From: Planococcus maritimus
Lineage (GTDB): Bacteria > Bacillota > Bacilli > Bacillales_A > Planococcaceae
Reading direction: 5' to 3'
Assembly: GCF_001687625.2 (NCBI RefSeq)
Contig: NZ_CP016538.2
Span: forward strand, 2,696,501 to 2,760,500
DNA length: 64,000 bases
Shown: in pieces, positions 34,567 to 43,030 of the stretch
How the letters are laid out: the number at the start of each line of letters is the position of its first letter
Numbering within the stretch: position 1 is the first letter of the stretch
The notes under the pieces: generated by a model
Told to the model about the DNA's origin: nothing
Database searches by the model: none
What the model saw: only the letters and a program-made list of their open reading frames with translations
Made by a program: the position numbers and the translations under genes

Positions 34567-34580
34567 TGTAAACGCTTTCA
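34567..34580. promoter_or_regulatory. Candidate cre (CcpA) site before the lysine-catabolism operon
   Basis: TGTAAACGCTTTCA matches the consensus TGWAANCGNTNWCA at every position. It lies 25 bases before the aldehyde dehydrogenase start codon, a position suited to repression in the presence of glucose. Confidence 0.7.
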
Positions 34581-34698
34581 CTATTTACTCTATTCCCTAC
34601 AAAACAGAAAACTCCTACACGCTTTTCTAACTTCCTCCTATAACTTTTAAAAGCTAGGGATATTTGTTCAACTTTGCATGAAAATTACTAAGAAACGG

Positions 34699-34727
34699 TT
34701 GACACTGACCATTCGTCATAGTCTAAT
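34699..34727 (+). promoter_or_regulatory. Sigma-A promoter of the MerR gene with an internal inverted repeat
   Basis: TTGACA (34699-34704) and TCTAAT (34722-34727) are spaced by 17 bases. The spacer contains TGAC-N5-GTCA (34706-34718), a likely self-regulation site. Confidence 0.65.
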
Positions 34728-34747
34728 CAAGAGTAGAGGTGATTGAA

Positions 34748-35542
34748 ATGTACAAAGTACAAGAAGTGGCAAAAATCGCGGGCGTCAGTGTGCGTACGCT
34801 GCATCATTACGATAGCATCGATTTAATGAAACCGAGCAATAAAGGCTCAAACCGATACCGCTATTACAGCGATGAAGATTTAAAATTGCTTCAGCAAATC
34901 CTATTCCTTAAAGAACTTGGGTTTTCGCTGAAGAAAATTCAGGAAATTATTAAAAACGGCTATGACGCTGAATACGCGATGGCGCGCCATATCGAATTGC
35001 TTGAGCAGAAAAAGTATCGCATCGAGCAATTGATCGACAATGCGCGCATGACTCGAGAGGAATTTTCATCTGGGAAATCCTTGAGTAATGAACAGCGGTT
35101 TTCCGCTTTCTCGATCCGCCATACACCGGACCGCATCGATTTGTACCAGAAACCGGAGATTGAGGTATCTGTTAAAGAAGACCTTGAAAACATTAAAGAC
35201 GAGACAAGCGTTCTCGATGACTCAGCTTCTGAAACTGCTAAACCTGAAAAAGAAGCGGAAAACCTGGAAGAAATCGACCGTGAAGCGAACCGTATTTATA
35301 GCGCTGTTGCAAGTTTAATGCATTTACCGGCCGACGCATTAGCAGTCCAGAAAGAAATGGCCGCTTATTATCATTTACTTGATCGTTTCTATGAATGTAC
35401 ACCGAAAATGTTCCGCAACTTAGCGAACCTTTACGCAAATGATAGCCGCTTCTCCCGGACCATCGATCAACACGGAGAGGGCTTATCCGATTATTTGAAA
35501 GACGCGATGCACGTGCACGCGGATGCATTGCAACATGCATGA
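34748..35542 (+). CDS. MerR-family regulator with TipAS-like effector domain
   Basis: Transcription factor of 264 residues. The N-terminal MerR winged helix (about 1-70) has VAKIAGVSVRTLHHYDSIDL and RYRYYSDEDLKLL; a dimerising coiled coil follows (about 80-115). The C-terminal part (about 175-264) resembles the antibiotic-recognising TipAS domain, with MAAYYHLLDRFYECTPKMFRNLA. An acidic, Ser/Glu-rich linker separates them. GAGGTGA precedes the ATG. It is divergent from the lysine-catabolism operon, so control of that operon is possible, although TipAS domains usually bind peptides or drugs. The stop overlaps a small zinc-ribbon gene. Confidence 0.86.
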   Translation: MYKVQEVAKIAGVSVRTLHHYDSIDLMKPSNKGSNRYRYYSDEDLKLLQQILFLKELGFSLKKIQEIIKNGYDAEYAMARHIELLEQKKYRIEQLIDNARMTREEFSSGKSLSNEQRFSAFSIRHTPDRIDLYQKPEIEVSVKEDLENIKDETSVLDDSASETAKPEKEAENLEEIDREANRIYSAVASLMHLPADALAVQKEMAAYYHLLDRFYECTPKMFRNLANLYANDSRFSRTIDQHGEGLSDYLKDAMHVHADALQHA

Positions 35543-35663
35543 GCTCATCGGCCCTTGCAGCAATTGCGGCAAAGAAGTCTATTGCCGTGATGGATTTTTG
35601 GACGGCGTCTATATCGACGGCGAATTAATTTGCCATGATTGTGCAGAAGAACTCGACAATTGA
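35535..35663 (+). CDS. 42-residue zinc-ribbon protein overlapping the MerR gene
   Basis: A small frame starting at ATG 35535 inside the last codons of the MerR gene (8-base overlap). The 42 residues carry two Cys pairs, CSNC near residue 8 and CHDC near residue 35, the layout of a zinc ribbon, and an acidic tail AEELDN. It has no clear ribosome site, so translation would be coupled to the upstream gene. It ends just before the terminator. I do not recognise the family; a role as a partner of the regulator is only a guess. Confidence 0.65.
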   Translation: MHELIGPCSNCGKEVYCRDGFLDGVYIDGELICHDCAEELDN

Positions 35664-35669
35664 TCCATA

Positions 35670-35706
35670 AAAAAAGCCTGAACGGGAATGCCGTTCAGGC
35701 TTTTTC
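35670..35706. repeat. Target duplication (left) of element copy 2: 37-bp bidirectional terminator
   Basis: A terminator hairpin (stem AAGCCTGAACGG / CCGTTCAGGCTT) with A-run and T-run, identical over 37 bp to 35946-35982. It serves the MerR/zinc-ribbon transcript. Confidence 0.93.
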
Positions 35707-35945
35707 CAAGCTGTCGAGAAAGGGATAAAACCGTATTTTCCGAAGCTTATCGCTCGCTTTCCGCGGGCTCGCGCCCAAGCCTCCTCAGCCGCTTCGCGTC
35801 TTGCGGGGTCTCGGTCGTCTCGCTAATCCACTGGAGTCGAGCGAACGCTTCTCCAAATACTTAGAGAGGTTATTGAATGTTGAATATAGAAAAAGGTTCT
35901 CTCTTTCATAATTGAGAGCGAACTATGGACTTCTTCAACACTCTG
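35707..35945 (+). mobile_element. Terminator-targeted non-coding element, copy 2 (239 bp)
   Basis: Between two identical terminators; its core 35732-35824 differs from copies 1 and 3 at only four of 93 positions. The left end is TGTCGAGAAAG, the right end GACTTCTTCAACAC. Internal stems include CTCTC-TTTCATAATT-GAGAG near the right end. It has no gene. The insertion splits what was one bidirectional terminator between convergent genes, so each gene keeps a full terminator. Confidence 0.88.
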
Positions 35946-35982
35946 AAAAAAGCCTGAACGGGAATGCCGTTCAGGCTTTTTC
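35946..35982. repeat. Target duplication (right) of element copy 2
   Basis: Identical to 35670-35706; on the minus strand it terminates trhO, whose stop codon lies 6 bases away. Confidence 0.93.
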
Positions 35983-35988
35983 AATTGC

Positions 35989-36951
35989 TTACGATTGTGA
36001 AGTTTCTTTTAACGCATCAAGACGCTGTTGTACTTCCGCGCCTGTCAAGCCATGCTCAAAAGCATAGCGGTTGCGTGGATGTTCACGGCATTCGTCTGAA
36101 CATGAGCGCATGTACTTGTGCTCGTTTTCTTCTGAAGACAATATTTTCGCGTTGCATTCAGGGTTCGCGCAGTTAACATAGCGTTCACAAGGTTCGCCTG
36201 TGAAATGGTCTTTCCCGACAATCGTGTGTTCAACGCGATTGACCGGTACAGCGATGCGCTCATCAAAGACGTATAACTGTCCGTCCCAAAGCTTGCCTTG
36301 AACTTCCGGGTCTTTGCCGTAAGTGACGATGCCGCCGTGAAGTTGGTTGACATCATCGAAGCCTTCGCGTTTCATCCAGCCTGAGAATTTTTCACAGCGG
36401 ATTCCGCCCGTGCAATACGTCAAAATTTTCTTGCCTTCAAACTGCTCTTTGTTTTCGCGGATCCATTCTGGCAAATCGCGGAAAGTTTCAACGTCTGGAC
36501 GCACCGCGCCGCGGAAATGTCCCAAATCGTATTCATAGTCATTGCGTGCATCGATGACTACCGTATCCTGATCTTGCATCAATTTATAAAATTCTTCCGG
36601 CTCCAAATAATTGCCGGTCAATTCATTCGGGTTAATATCTTCTTCAAGTCCAAGGTGAACGATTTCTTTTTTCGCACGAACATGCATTTTTTTGAAAGCA
36701 TGGCCATCCGCTTCATCGATTTTAAAAACGATGTCGGCAAAGCGCGAATCGTTCTTCATCATTTCCATATATTGTTCAGTTTGCTCGATCGTGCCGGAGC
36801 ATGTGCCGTTGATTCCTTCGTCTGATACGAGAATGCGGCCTTTCAATCCCAATTCTTTGCAGGCGGCCAAATGCTCAGCTGCGAAATCTTCCGGATTCTC
36901 GATTGGGGTATATAGGTAATACAGTAAAACGTTATGTGTATGATTTTGCAT
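35989..36951 (-). CDS. trhO: tRNA uridine-34 hydroxylase TrhO (rhodanese family)
   Basis: Rhodanese-domain protein of 320 residues, TrhO/YbfQ type, which hydroxylates U34 of certain tRNAs to ho5U. An N-terminal acylphosphatase-like domain (about 1-100, with [16 protein letters not shown]) is followed by the rhodanese domain (about 120-225) with the active-site Cys in [16 protein letters not shown]. The C-terminal region is Cys-rich ([21 protein letters not shown]), suggesting a bound zinc. CAGGAGG precedes the ATG. No partner gene is adjacent. Confidence 0.92.
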   Translation of the reverse strand: MQNHTHNVLLYYLYTPIENPEDFAAEHLAACKELGLKGRILVSDEGINGTCSGTIEQTEQYMEMMKNDSRFADIVFKIDEADGHAFKKMHVRAKKEIVHLGLEEDINPNELTGNYLEPEEFYKLMQDQDTVVIDARNDYEYDLGHFRGAVRPDVETFRDLPEWIRENKEQFEGKKILTYCTGGIRCEKFSGWMKREGFDDVNQLHGGIVTYGKDPEVQGKLWDGQLYVFDERIAVPVNRVEHTIVGKDHFTGEPCERYVNCANPECNAKILSSEENEHKYMRSCSDECREHPRNRYAFEHGLTGAEVQQRLDALKETSQS

Positions 36952-37077
36952 GAATCATACCTCCTGATTTTCGATTTGGCCCGTTCCCTTAATGCAGGAA
37001 AAACCTAGCCTATTTTACCCCAGTACGCCAAAAAATTCAACTTCTCCTAACGCTTCGTCTTAGCAGACAATGAAAAA

Positions 37078-37098
37078 CAGCCCCGGTGGCCGGGACTG
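37078..37098 (-). terminator. Terminator of the 2-hydroxyacid dehydrogenase gene
   Basis: CAGCCCCGG (37078-37086) and CCGGGACTG (37090-37098) pair with one G-T wobble; the minus strand continues TTTTTCATTG. Confidence 0.8.
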
Positions 37099-37104
37099 CC
37101 TATC

Positions 37105-38055
37105 TCAGCATACTCTATTCTTGATGGGCTTGCTGTTCGCGCACGCCAGTAATGCTTTTTTGTTCAGTTCCATCATGGCGTAGCGTGTCTGAACGGTGGC
37201 GCTGCCGATATGCGGCGTGACCGTCAAATTAGGGAGTGTCTGAAGCGGATGGTCAAGCGGCAAGGGTTCTTGCTCGAATACATCGAGCCCCGCTCCCCAA
37301 ATCGCTTTACTGTTCAACGCTTTATAAAGGGCTTGTTCATCAACAATTCCGCCCCTGCCACAGTTGATAAGAATCGCGGTGTCTTTCATCAGAGCCAGTT
37401 CACGTTCGCCGATTATGCCTTTTGTCTGTTCTGTCAGAGGAGCAAGGATCACAACAAAATCAGAACGCTTCAATAAATCATCGAGTTCCGCATAGTCTGC
37501 GTCTTCCAAATTTTTGCGAGTTCGGTTGTGATAAATCACTTCCATATTGAAGCCTTGCGCACGACGGCACACTGCTTCTCCAATCCGCCCCATGCCTATG
37601 ATGCCGACCGTTGAACCGTGTACATTCTGCCCAGTCATTCCCATCGGTGTCCAGGCTTGCCATTCGCCTGTTCTGACCATTCTCTCCGCTTCGACCAGGC
37701 GCCGGGCTGTCGCCAGCATTAGCGCAAATGTTAAGTCAGCCGTTGTTTCTGTCAAAACGTCTGGCGTATTCGTCACGATCACGTTATGTTCTCGCGCTGC
37801 ATCAAGATCCACATTATTATAACCGACCGCCAAATTGACGACGATTTTCAAATGCGGCGCCGACTCGAACAGCTCACGGTCGATTTGGTCGCCTAGCATC
37901 GTCCACAGCGCCTGCGCTTCTTTCGCTTCTTCCAGTAGTTTTTCACGTGGTGCATTGCGTTCCTCTTCTGGCCACATGCGCACCTCGTAGACGTCGTGCA
38001 ACTCAGCCACTGCCTCTGTTGGCAATTTTTGGGTAATGAATAAAATCGGTTTCAT
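37105..38055 (-). CDS. D-2-hydroxyacid dehydrogenase (glyoxylate/hydroxypyruvate reductase-like)
   Basis: NAD(P)-dependent dehydrogenase of 316 residues in the GyaR/GhrB branch. The substrate-binding loop VNLAVGYNNVDLDAA, the Rossmann motif VGIIGMGRIGEAV, the catalytic Arg in NCGRGGIVDEQAL, the Glu in DVFEQEPLP and the His in VTPHIGSAT are all present. It likely reduces glyoxylate or hydroxypyruvate, or oxidises glycerate. GGAGG lies before the ATG. It is followed by its own terminator, and DedA precedes it on the same strand, 46 bases upstream. Confidence 0.88.
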   Translation of the reverse strand: MKPILFITQKLPTEAVAELHDVYEVRMWPEEERNAPREKLLEEAKEAQALWTMLGDQIDRELFESAPHLKIVVNLAVGYNNVDLDAAREHNVIVTNTPDVLTETTADLTFALMLATARRLVEAERMVRTGEWQAWTPMGMTGQNVHGSTVGIIGMGRIGEAVCRRAQGFNMEVIYHNRTRKNLEDADYAELDDLLKRSDFVVILAPLTEQTKGIIGERELALMKDTAILINCGRGGIVDEQALYKALNSKAIWGAGLDVFEQEPLPLDHPLQTLPNLTVTPHIGSATVQTRYAMMELNKKALLACANSKPIKNRVC

Positions 38056-38101
38056 TAAACTCCTCCACCCTTCTCCTGAATAACTTCCTTATTCCATAAG
38101 C

Positions 38102-38713
38102 CTATCGCTCAGTACTGCGGCTTTTTTTAAACATCCACAACCCAATCACCACACCCACAAAAAGCAAGGCATAGACAAGGTTTGAATAGACGCTTAATTG
38201 CTGCAGGATTGCTTCTTGGTTGTCTCCGACAGCCCGCCCGGCATAAACGAGCACCGTGTTCCAGATTAAGGTGCCCGCTGTCGTAAATGTCAGGAAAAGT
38301 ACGAATTTCATATTGGACATGCCTGCCGGGATTGAGATGAGGCTACGGATAAGTGGGATTAGCCGCCCAATAAATACGGCGAATCCCCCGAAACGATCAA
38401 ACCAGCGATCCGCTTTATAGAGATCCGCTTTTTTCAGGCGCAGCCACCGGCCATGTTTATCGATAATCCGCTCAAGCCGTTCTACATCCAGCAAAAGCCC
38501 AAGCCCATAAAGCACAGCAGCCCCTGCAACCGATCCAGCCGTAGCAGATAAAATAACTCCCCATATCGTCAAACTGGTGGTCGAGGTCATGAATCCACCA
38601 GCCGTCAGAACCACTTCCGATGGGACGGGTGGAAACACATTCTCTAACAGAATCAGCAGAAAAATCCCGAAATATCCGTAATTTTCCATAACCGATGTCA
38701 TCCATTGTTCCAT
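38102..38713 (-). CDS. DedA-family membrane protein
   Basis: Integral membrane protein of 203 residues in the DedA (SNARE-associated/VTT) family, recently linked to flipping of undecaprenyl phosphate or phosphatidylethanolamine. Family motifs: ENVFPPVPSEVVLTAGG (about 25-41) and FGGFAVFIGRLIPLIRSLISIPAG (about 109-132) with the conserved Arg residues. There are about five hydrophobic segments and a short basic tail. AGAGGAGG precedes the ATG. The exact substrate is not known from sequence. Confidence 0.9.
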   Translation of the reverse strand: MEQWMTSVMENYGYFGIFLLILLENVFPPVPSEVVLTAGGFMTSTTSLTIWGVILSATAGSVAGAAVLYGLGLLLDVERLERIIDKHGRWLRLKKADLYKADRWFDRFGGFAVFIGRLIPLIRSLISIPAGMSNMKFVLFLTFTTAGTLIWNTVLVYAGRAVGDNQEAILQQLSVYSNLVYALLFVGVVIGLWMFKKSRSTER

Positions 38714-38805
38714 AAGAGACCTCCTCTAAACGCACCGATGCCTGCACTGTTTACATGTCCATCTTCTATATATTGACGAAACCATTCAAACTTAAACAGC
38801 TTAAA

Positions 38806-38836
38806 AAAAGCCGCGCTTGTGCCAGCGCGGCTTGCT
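38806..38836 (-). terminator. Terminator of the symporter/acyl-CoA synthetase operon
   Basis: AAGCCGCGC (38808-38816) and GCGCGGCTT (38825-38833); the minus strand ends in TTTTTTTAAG. Confidence 0.88.
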
Positions 38837-38838
38837 AG

Positions 38839-40410
38839 TTATGCCTTCATTTTACGCAATTCTACACGGCGGATCTTTCCGGAAGTTGTTTTTGGCAGTT
38901 CCTTCAGAAACTCGATAACACGCGGGTATTTATAAGGGGCAGTGATGCCTTTGACATGGTCCTGCAATTCCTTAACCATTTCCTCGTCCTGTCTGCCACT
39001 CTCTCTTAATACAACAAACGCCTTAACGATATTGCCGCGAATTTCATCGGGCGCCGCCACTACTGCACATTCCTGTACGGCCGGGTGCTTCATAAGCGCA
39101 TCTTCCACTTCGAATGGCCCGATTGTGTAGCCGGAAGAAATGATGATGTCGTCGCTACGGCCTTCAAACCAGAAATAACCGTCTTCATCGCGTGAAGCTT
39201 GGTCTCCCGTTAAATACCAATCACCGCGGAAAGATGCTTTTGTCCGCTCCGGATCCCGGTAATATTCTCGGAACAAGGCAGGGCAGCTTTTGTGTACAGC
39301 AATATCGCCCACTTCCCCAGCTGCCGCCGGCTGTCCGTCTTCGTTAATAATATCCACTGGATTTCCCGGAGTCGGTTTCCCCATTGAACCAGGTTTCATA
39401 TCCATGTCCTGTAAGATGCACACGAGCAAAGTATTCTCCGTCTGCCCGTAGCCATCTCGGACATTTAACTGGAAGGCCTCCTGGAAAGCATCAATTACTT
39501 GTCGGTTAAGCGGCTCCCCGGCAGAAACGGCACTGCGCAGATTAGGTAATTTATAATCGTTCAAGTTTTCGACCTTGGCCATGATGCGGTATTCCGTAGG
39601 CGTACAGCACAACACGTTAACGTTTTCTTCCTTGAGGATGTCCAAATATTTCAGCGCATCGAAACCGCCATTGTAGACGAGCGCGGTCGCACCGAGCGTA
39701 ATGGTCGAAAGAAACGGGCTCCAAATCCACTTTTGCCAGCCTGGTGCTGCTGTTGCCCAGACGATATCGCCGCTTTGCACGCCAAGCCATTCAGTCGCTG
39801 CCGTCCGGACGTGCGCATAGCCCCACCCGTGTACGTGGACGACACCTTTCGGATTGCCGGTTGTTCCAGATGTATACGATAAAAATGCCGTATCCTCCCG
39901 CTTCGTATTGACCGCTTCGAACTCTTCCGATTGTGCATCAGCTAGCTGTTCCAGCGACTTCCATCCTTGTTCAGTTCCGCCTACAATCAATTTATTGTTC
40001 AATGCATCGTACTTTTCTTCAATGGAATTCGTTTCAGCTGTCGTCTTATAGTGCGCGATAATCGCCTTTGCACCTGAATGCTCCATGCGGTAGCTCAAAT
40101 CTTTTTTGCGCAGCATTTCAGAACAAGGAATTGCAACAAGGCCTGCACGCAAGCATGCCAAATATGTCATGTATGCTTCCGGAATCCGCGGCAGAATAAT
40201 GAGGACGCGGTCTCCTTTTTCAAGCCCTAGTTCGATGAGGGCTTGTGCATATTGGTTCATTTTGGAAAAAAGATCTTGATAAGACAATTCGATACGCTGA
40301 TTGTCTGCGTCAAACCAGCGCACCGCAATTCGTTCCGCATCATTTTTGTACACTTCCAACTCAGAAGTAATATTGTATTGTTCAGGTGCAATCAATTGTT
40401 CGACATTCAT
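38839..40410 (-). CDS. Medium-chain-type acyl-CoA synthetase (AMP-forming)
   Basis: Cytosolic adenylate-forming CoA ligase of 523 residues, MACS/acetyl-CoA-synthetase-like. Motifs: FLSYTSGTTGNPKGVVHVHG (P-loop), DGYGQTENT (A5), YLTGDQASRDEDGYFWFEGR (A7/A8 hinge), SSGYTIGPFEVE and the C-terminal catalytic Lys in PKTTSGKIRR. It activates a carboxylic acid as acyl-AMP and then acyl-CoA. It closes an operon with a sodium:solute symporter, so the imported acid is probably its substrate (acetate, propionate, branched or aromatic acid). GGAGG precedes the ATG. Confidence 0.88.
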   Translation of the reverse strand: MNVEQLIAPEQYNITSELEVYKNDAERIAVRWFDADNQRIELSYQDLFSKMNQYAQALIELGLEKGDRVLIILPRIPEAYMTYLACLRAGLVAIPCSEMLRKKDLSYRMEHSGAKAIIAHYKTTAETNSIEEKYDALNNKLIVGGTEQGWKSLEQLADAQSEEFEAVNTKREDTAFLSYTSGTTGNPKGVVHVHGWGYAHVRTAATEWLGVQSGDIVWATAAPGWQKWIWSPFLSTITLGATALVYNGGFDALKYLDILKEENVNVLCCTPTEYRIMAKVENLNDYKLPNLRSAVSAGEPLNRQVIDAFQEAFQLNVRDGYGQTENTLLVCILQDMDMKPGSMGKPTPGNPVDIINEDGQPAAAGEVGDIAVHKSCPALFREYYRDPERTKASFRGDWYLTGDQASRDEDGYFWFEGRSDDIIISSGYTIGPFEVEDALMKHPAVQECAVVAAPDEIRGNIVKAFVVLRESGRQDEEMVKELQDHVKGITAPYKYPRVIEFLKELPKTTSGKIRRVELRKMKA

Positions 40411-40431
40411 ATCATTTCCTCCATTTCGTAT

Positions 40432-40998
40432 TTAACTCGCAGGGATGATCAAATAATAAATACTCGCCAAAAACAAGAACGCCATCATAACCGATAGATA
40501 CGCTTTTTTCGCCGTGAACCCTTGAACCGTCTGAATAATTTTCACACTGACCAAATACATCCACACGACACCGATTATAAGAAAAAGACTTACCCACCAA
40601 GCCCCATTGCCCACCCCCGTTAAATAGGGCGTACCGAGCAATCCTGGAAGTAGTGCAACTGGAGCCACTAAGCTGATGGCACGGTATTTCGCCGTGCCGC
40701 CAAGCGCCTTTGATCCAGCCCACAGCAGTGCTGCCATACCGACTTTTGTGATAAGCGCCGTCAAGATGCCAAAAACGATGAAGATGGCCGGAACAAGAAA
40801 ATTCTGCAATAACCCGGAATCAAAACTGCTTATGTATGAGGCTTGCGACGCGATTGAAATCGCGCCGTAGCCTAGTCCCACGATGAGCAATAACAGCCGG
40901 CTCACCGTTTCGGTTTTCGGTAATTCCAGGAATGACCGGTAAGATGGATCATCCAGGCTTATCATTTTTCCAACCAACTTTGCCACTCCCTTTACCAT
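40432..40998 (-). CDS. YIP1-domain membrane protein
   Basis: Integral membrane protein (188 residues, about five helices). The N-terminal soluble stretch SLDDPSYRSFLELPKTETVSR is followed by hydrophobic segments in the YIP1 family pattern. The function of bacterial YIP1 proteins is not established. Its ATG directly follows the stop codon of the symporter gene, with GGGG 7 bases upstream, and the acyl-CoA synthetase gene follows, so it is the third gene of four in one operon. It may assist the transporter; that is inference. Confidence 0.65.
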   Translation of the reverse strand: MVKGVAKLVGKMISLDDPSYRSFLELPKTETVSRLLLLIVGLGYGAISIASQASYISSFDSGLLQNFLVPAIFIVFGILTALITKVGMAALLWAGSKALGGTAKYRAISLVAPVALLPGLLGTPYLTGVGNGAWWVSLFLIIGVVWMYLVSVKIIQTVQGFTAKKAYLSVMMAFLFLASIYYLIIPAS

Positions 40999-42645
40999 TT
41001 ACATTCCCCAAGGCATTAACGCCCAAATTGCGACAGCGGCAGAAACGACAACTGTGATGCCTGCGCCGATCGTGCTGTTATAACGATACGCCTTGATATC
41101 TTTCCAACCGTGTATCCGTTCGATTAACTCGATATCGGCTTGCTTCGTCAATTTTCCAGATAGTGCTGGCATGCGGTTCGTAATATAAGAAACTACAATC
41201 AGCAAGATAAAACTGATCGGCACTGCAAGCATGGCACCGGAAAGCCCCATGCCATCTGTGACAGCATGACCCGTTAGTACGATGCTCGGGAACACAAAAG
41301 GTGACACGATGATATAGATAGCACCAGCAACTACAGATGCTGCAATGGCACCAAATTTATTCGCTTCTTTCCACCAGACGCCAACGATGATCAGCGGCGC
41401 ATTGGTGACACCTGCCAAGCCAAATGCCCAGAGAATACTGACGACCAGGAATGCTGGCGGGTTAATGGCAAGCAGGATACTCGCAATCCCTCCTGCAAAA
41501 ATTGCAATAAAGCCGATGCGCAAGTTCAAACGCTGCGAGATGTTCGGTTTCAATGTAGAGATGATGTCCTGTGAGATCAAAGCGCCAATTGCCAGCAAGT
41601 TTCCGCTCAATGTTGAAAGACCCGCCGAAATTGCACCGGCAATCACAAGCGCCGTTACCCATTCAGGGTTATAGACCATGTTCAAAATGATCGTTAATTT
41701 GTCTGCATCGCCGTCGGAAATTGTCACGCCTTGTGTGGTTGTTGCAAAAACCCCAACAAAGCCCATGGCATACGTTGCAGAGAACACTAAACCGAGAATA
41801 AAGGCGAACCAGACCATCGCGGAACGCGCACTTTTCAATGAAGAAGCCGTGTAAACGCGCATCGCCAAATGAGGCAATCCAAGAGCACCAATTGTCAGCG
41901 CTGGGATAATGGAGAAATACCATTTGGGCGAGAATTGATAATCAAAGAACGATGGCAACGCGTCCATCATTGCGGGCACCATATCCGAATACAATAATGG
42001 CGGGAAGTACCAACCTGAGGCGCCGATTGCTTTCATGATTGCTGCAAGCGGCACGATGAACATCAAGGCGATGATGACCATCTGGATCGCCGCGTTATTC
42101 GTTGCCCCTGCCATGCCACCAATCGTGATGTAGCCGACAATCAAGATACCGAAGATAAACAGCCCCGTAATGTAAGGGATGCCAAGCAAGGTTTCAAAGG
42201 TAATCGCGATGCCGATCATTTGGCCGAGCGCATACATAATCGACACAAGAATCATGAACAAAGCGGCGATGATGGAAGCCGTCGTGCCATAGCGGTCACG
42301 AATAAAATGAGTCGGCGAAAATGCTCCCATACGCCGTAAACTCGTTCCGTAAATGATCGTAATCAACGGAATAGCCAAAATCAATTGAATCCACAACATG
42401 ATAAAAGGAACCTGCAATTGCAGGATAAGGGCAGTAATGCCTAAAAACGTTGCCAAACTCATATATGTAGAGGCCATCGCCAAGCCGTTCGTAATCGCTC
42501 CAACATTCGATCCGCCTACGTACAACTCTTTAGCTGATTTGCTTTGGCGGTTCGATATGAAACCGACGATATAAAACAATACAAACGTTGCACCTACGAC
42601 GATCAGTCCCAGGATTGGATTGTCCAGTTGCCAACTTTGCTCCAT
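40999..42645 (-). CDS. Sodium:solute symporter (SSS family), ActP-like
   Basis: Thirteen-to-fourteen-helix symporter of 548 residues that uses the Na+ gradient to import an organic solute. SSS landmarks: GLAMASTYMSLATFLGITAL near the N-terminus (sodium-site region), GALGLPHLAMRVYTASSLKSAR in the middle and AGAISAGLSTLSGNLLAIGALISQDI. The last closely resembles acetate permease-type transporters. It starts 3 bases after the small accessory gene and is followed directly by the YIP1 gene. The downstream acyl-CoA synthetase points to a monocarboxylate as substrate. Confidence 0.88.
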   Translation of the reverse strand: MEQSWQLDNPILGLIVVGATFVLFYIVGFISNRQSKSAKELYVGGSNVGAITNGLAMASTYMSLATFLGITALILQLQVPFIMLWIQLILAIPLITIIYGTSLRRMGAFSPTHFIRDRYGTTASIIAALFMILVSIMYALGQMIGIAITFETLLGIPYITGLFIFGILIVGYITIGGMAGATNNAAIQMVIIALMFIVPLAAIMKAIGASGWYFPPLLYSDMVPAMMDALPSFFDYQFSPKWYFSIIPALTIGALGLPHLAMRVYTASSLKSARSAMVWFAFILGLVFSATYAMGFVGVFATTTQGVTISDGDADKLTIILNMVYNPEWVTALVIAGAISAGLSTLSGNLLAIGALISQDIISTLKPNISQRLNLRIGFIAIFAGGIASILLAINPPAFLVVSILWAFGLAGVTNAPLIIVGVWWKEANKFGAIAASVVAGAIYIIVSPFVFPSIVLTGHAVTDGMGLSGAMLAVPISFILLIVVSYITNRMPALSGKLTKQADIELIERIHGWKDIKAYRYNSTIGAGITVVVSAAVAIWALMPWGM

Positions 42646-42648
42646 CGT

Positions 42649-42918
42649 TTACACTTCCTTTGCTTCGTCGGCGTGGCCGATCGTTTCGTTTTCTCTTTCA
42701 ATCTCATCATCGATTCGGTTGCCGATTCTCCCCGCTATAAGCGTCAACAAGAAAACACCGAACCATCCCATCAAGATGGGCACAATATACATGACTGGAA
42801 AGCCGAATAGCATGGCATCAACTGGGAAAATCGAAAAGATCAAGCCGACGTTCCCTACTAGGATAAATGCTGCCGTCATCCAAATCGTAAACTGGACTTC
42901 TTTTTTATAAGCCTTCAT
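42649..42918 (-). CDS. Small membrane accessory protein of the symporter
   Basis: An 89-residue protein with two hydrophobic helices (about 9-25 and 32-58) and a charged tail rich in E and D (RIGNRIDDEIERENETIGHADEAKEV). Position and size match the small subunit gene that precedes SSS transporters in Bacillales (as ywcB precedes ywcA), although the sequence is not clearly DUF485. The ATG at 42918 has GGAGG 8 bases upstream; the longer frame from 42954 is not needed. It is first in the operon and so follows the cre-overlapped promoter. Confidence 0.68.
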   Translation of the reverse strand: MKAYKKEVQFTIWMTAAFILVGNVGLIFSIFPVDAMLFGFPVMYIVPILMGWFGVFLLTLIAGRIGNRIDDEIERENETIGHADEAKEV

Positions 42919-42964
42919 GAGGTCTCCTCCCTTTTGCATAAATTTTCTCTTCATACACCCCAGA

Positions 42965-42980
42965 CTGAGCGTTCGCTCAG
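42965..42980. promoter_or_regulatory. Palindrome CTGAGCG-TT-CGCTCAG, candidate TetR-type operator
   Basis: A perfect 7-bp inverted repeat with a 2-base centre, in the leader of the symporter operon, 46 bases before the first start codon. Its form is that of TetR-family operators, but no such regulator is nearby. Confidence 0.5.
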
Positions 42981-43030
42981 AATTTGCTCATGCGCCTCCC
43001 CCCGAAATTATGGTCTTAATAGCTCCTTCG

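Noticed and set aside
34543..34581. Thirteen-residue N-terminal extension of the aldehyde dehydrogenase
   Set aside because: It would translate the cre site and lacks a ribosome site; the ATG at 34542 has one and gives the family's normal N-terminus.
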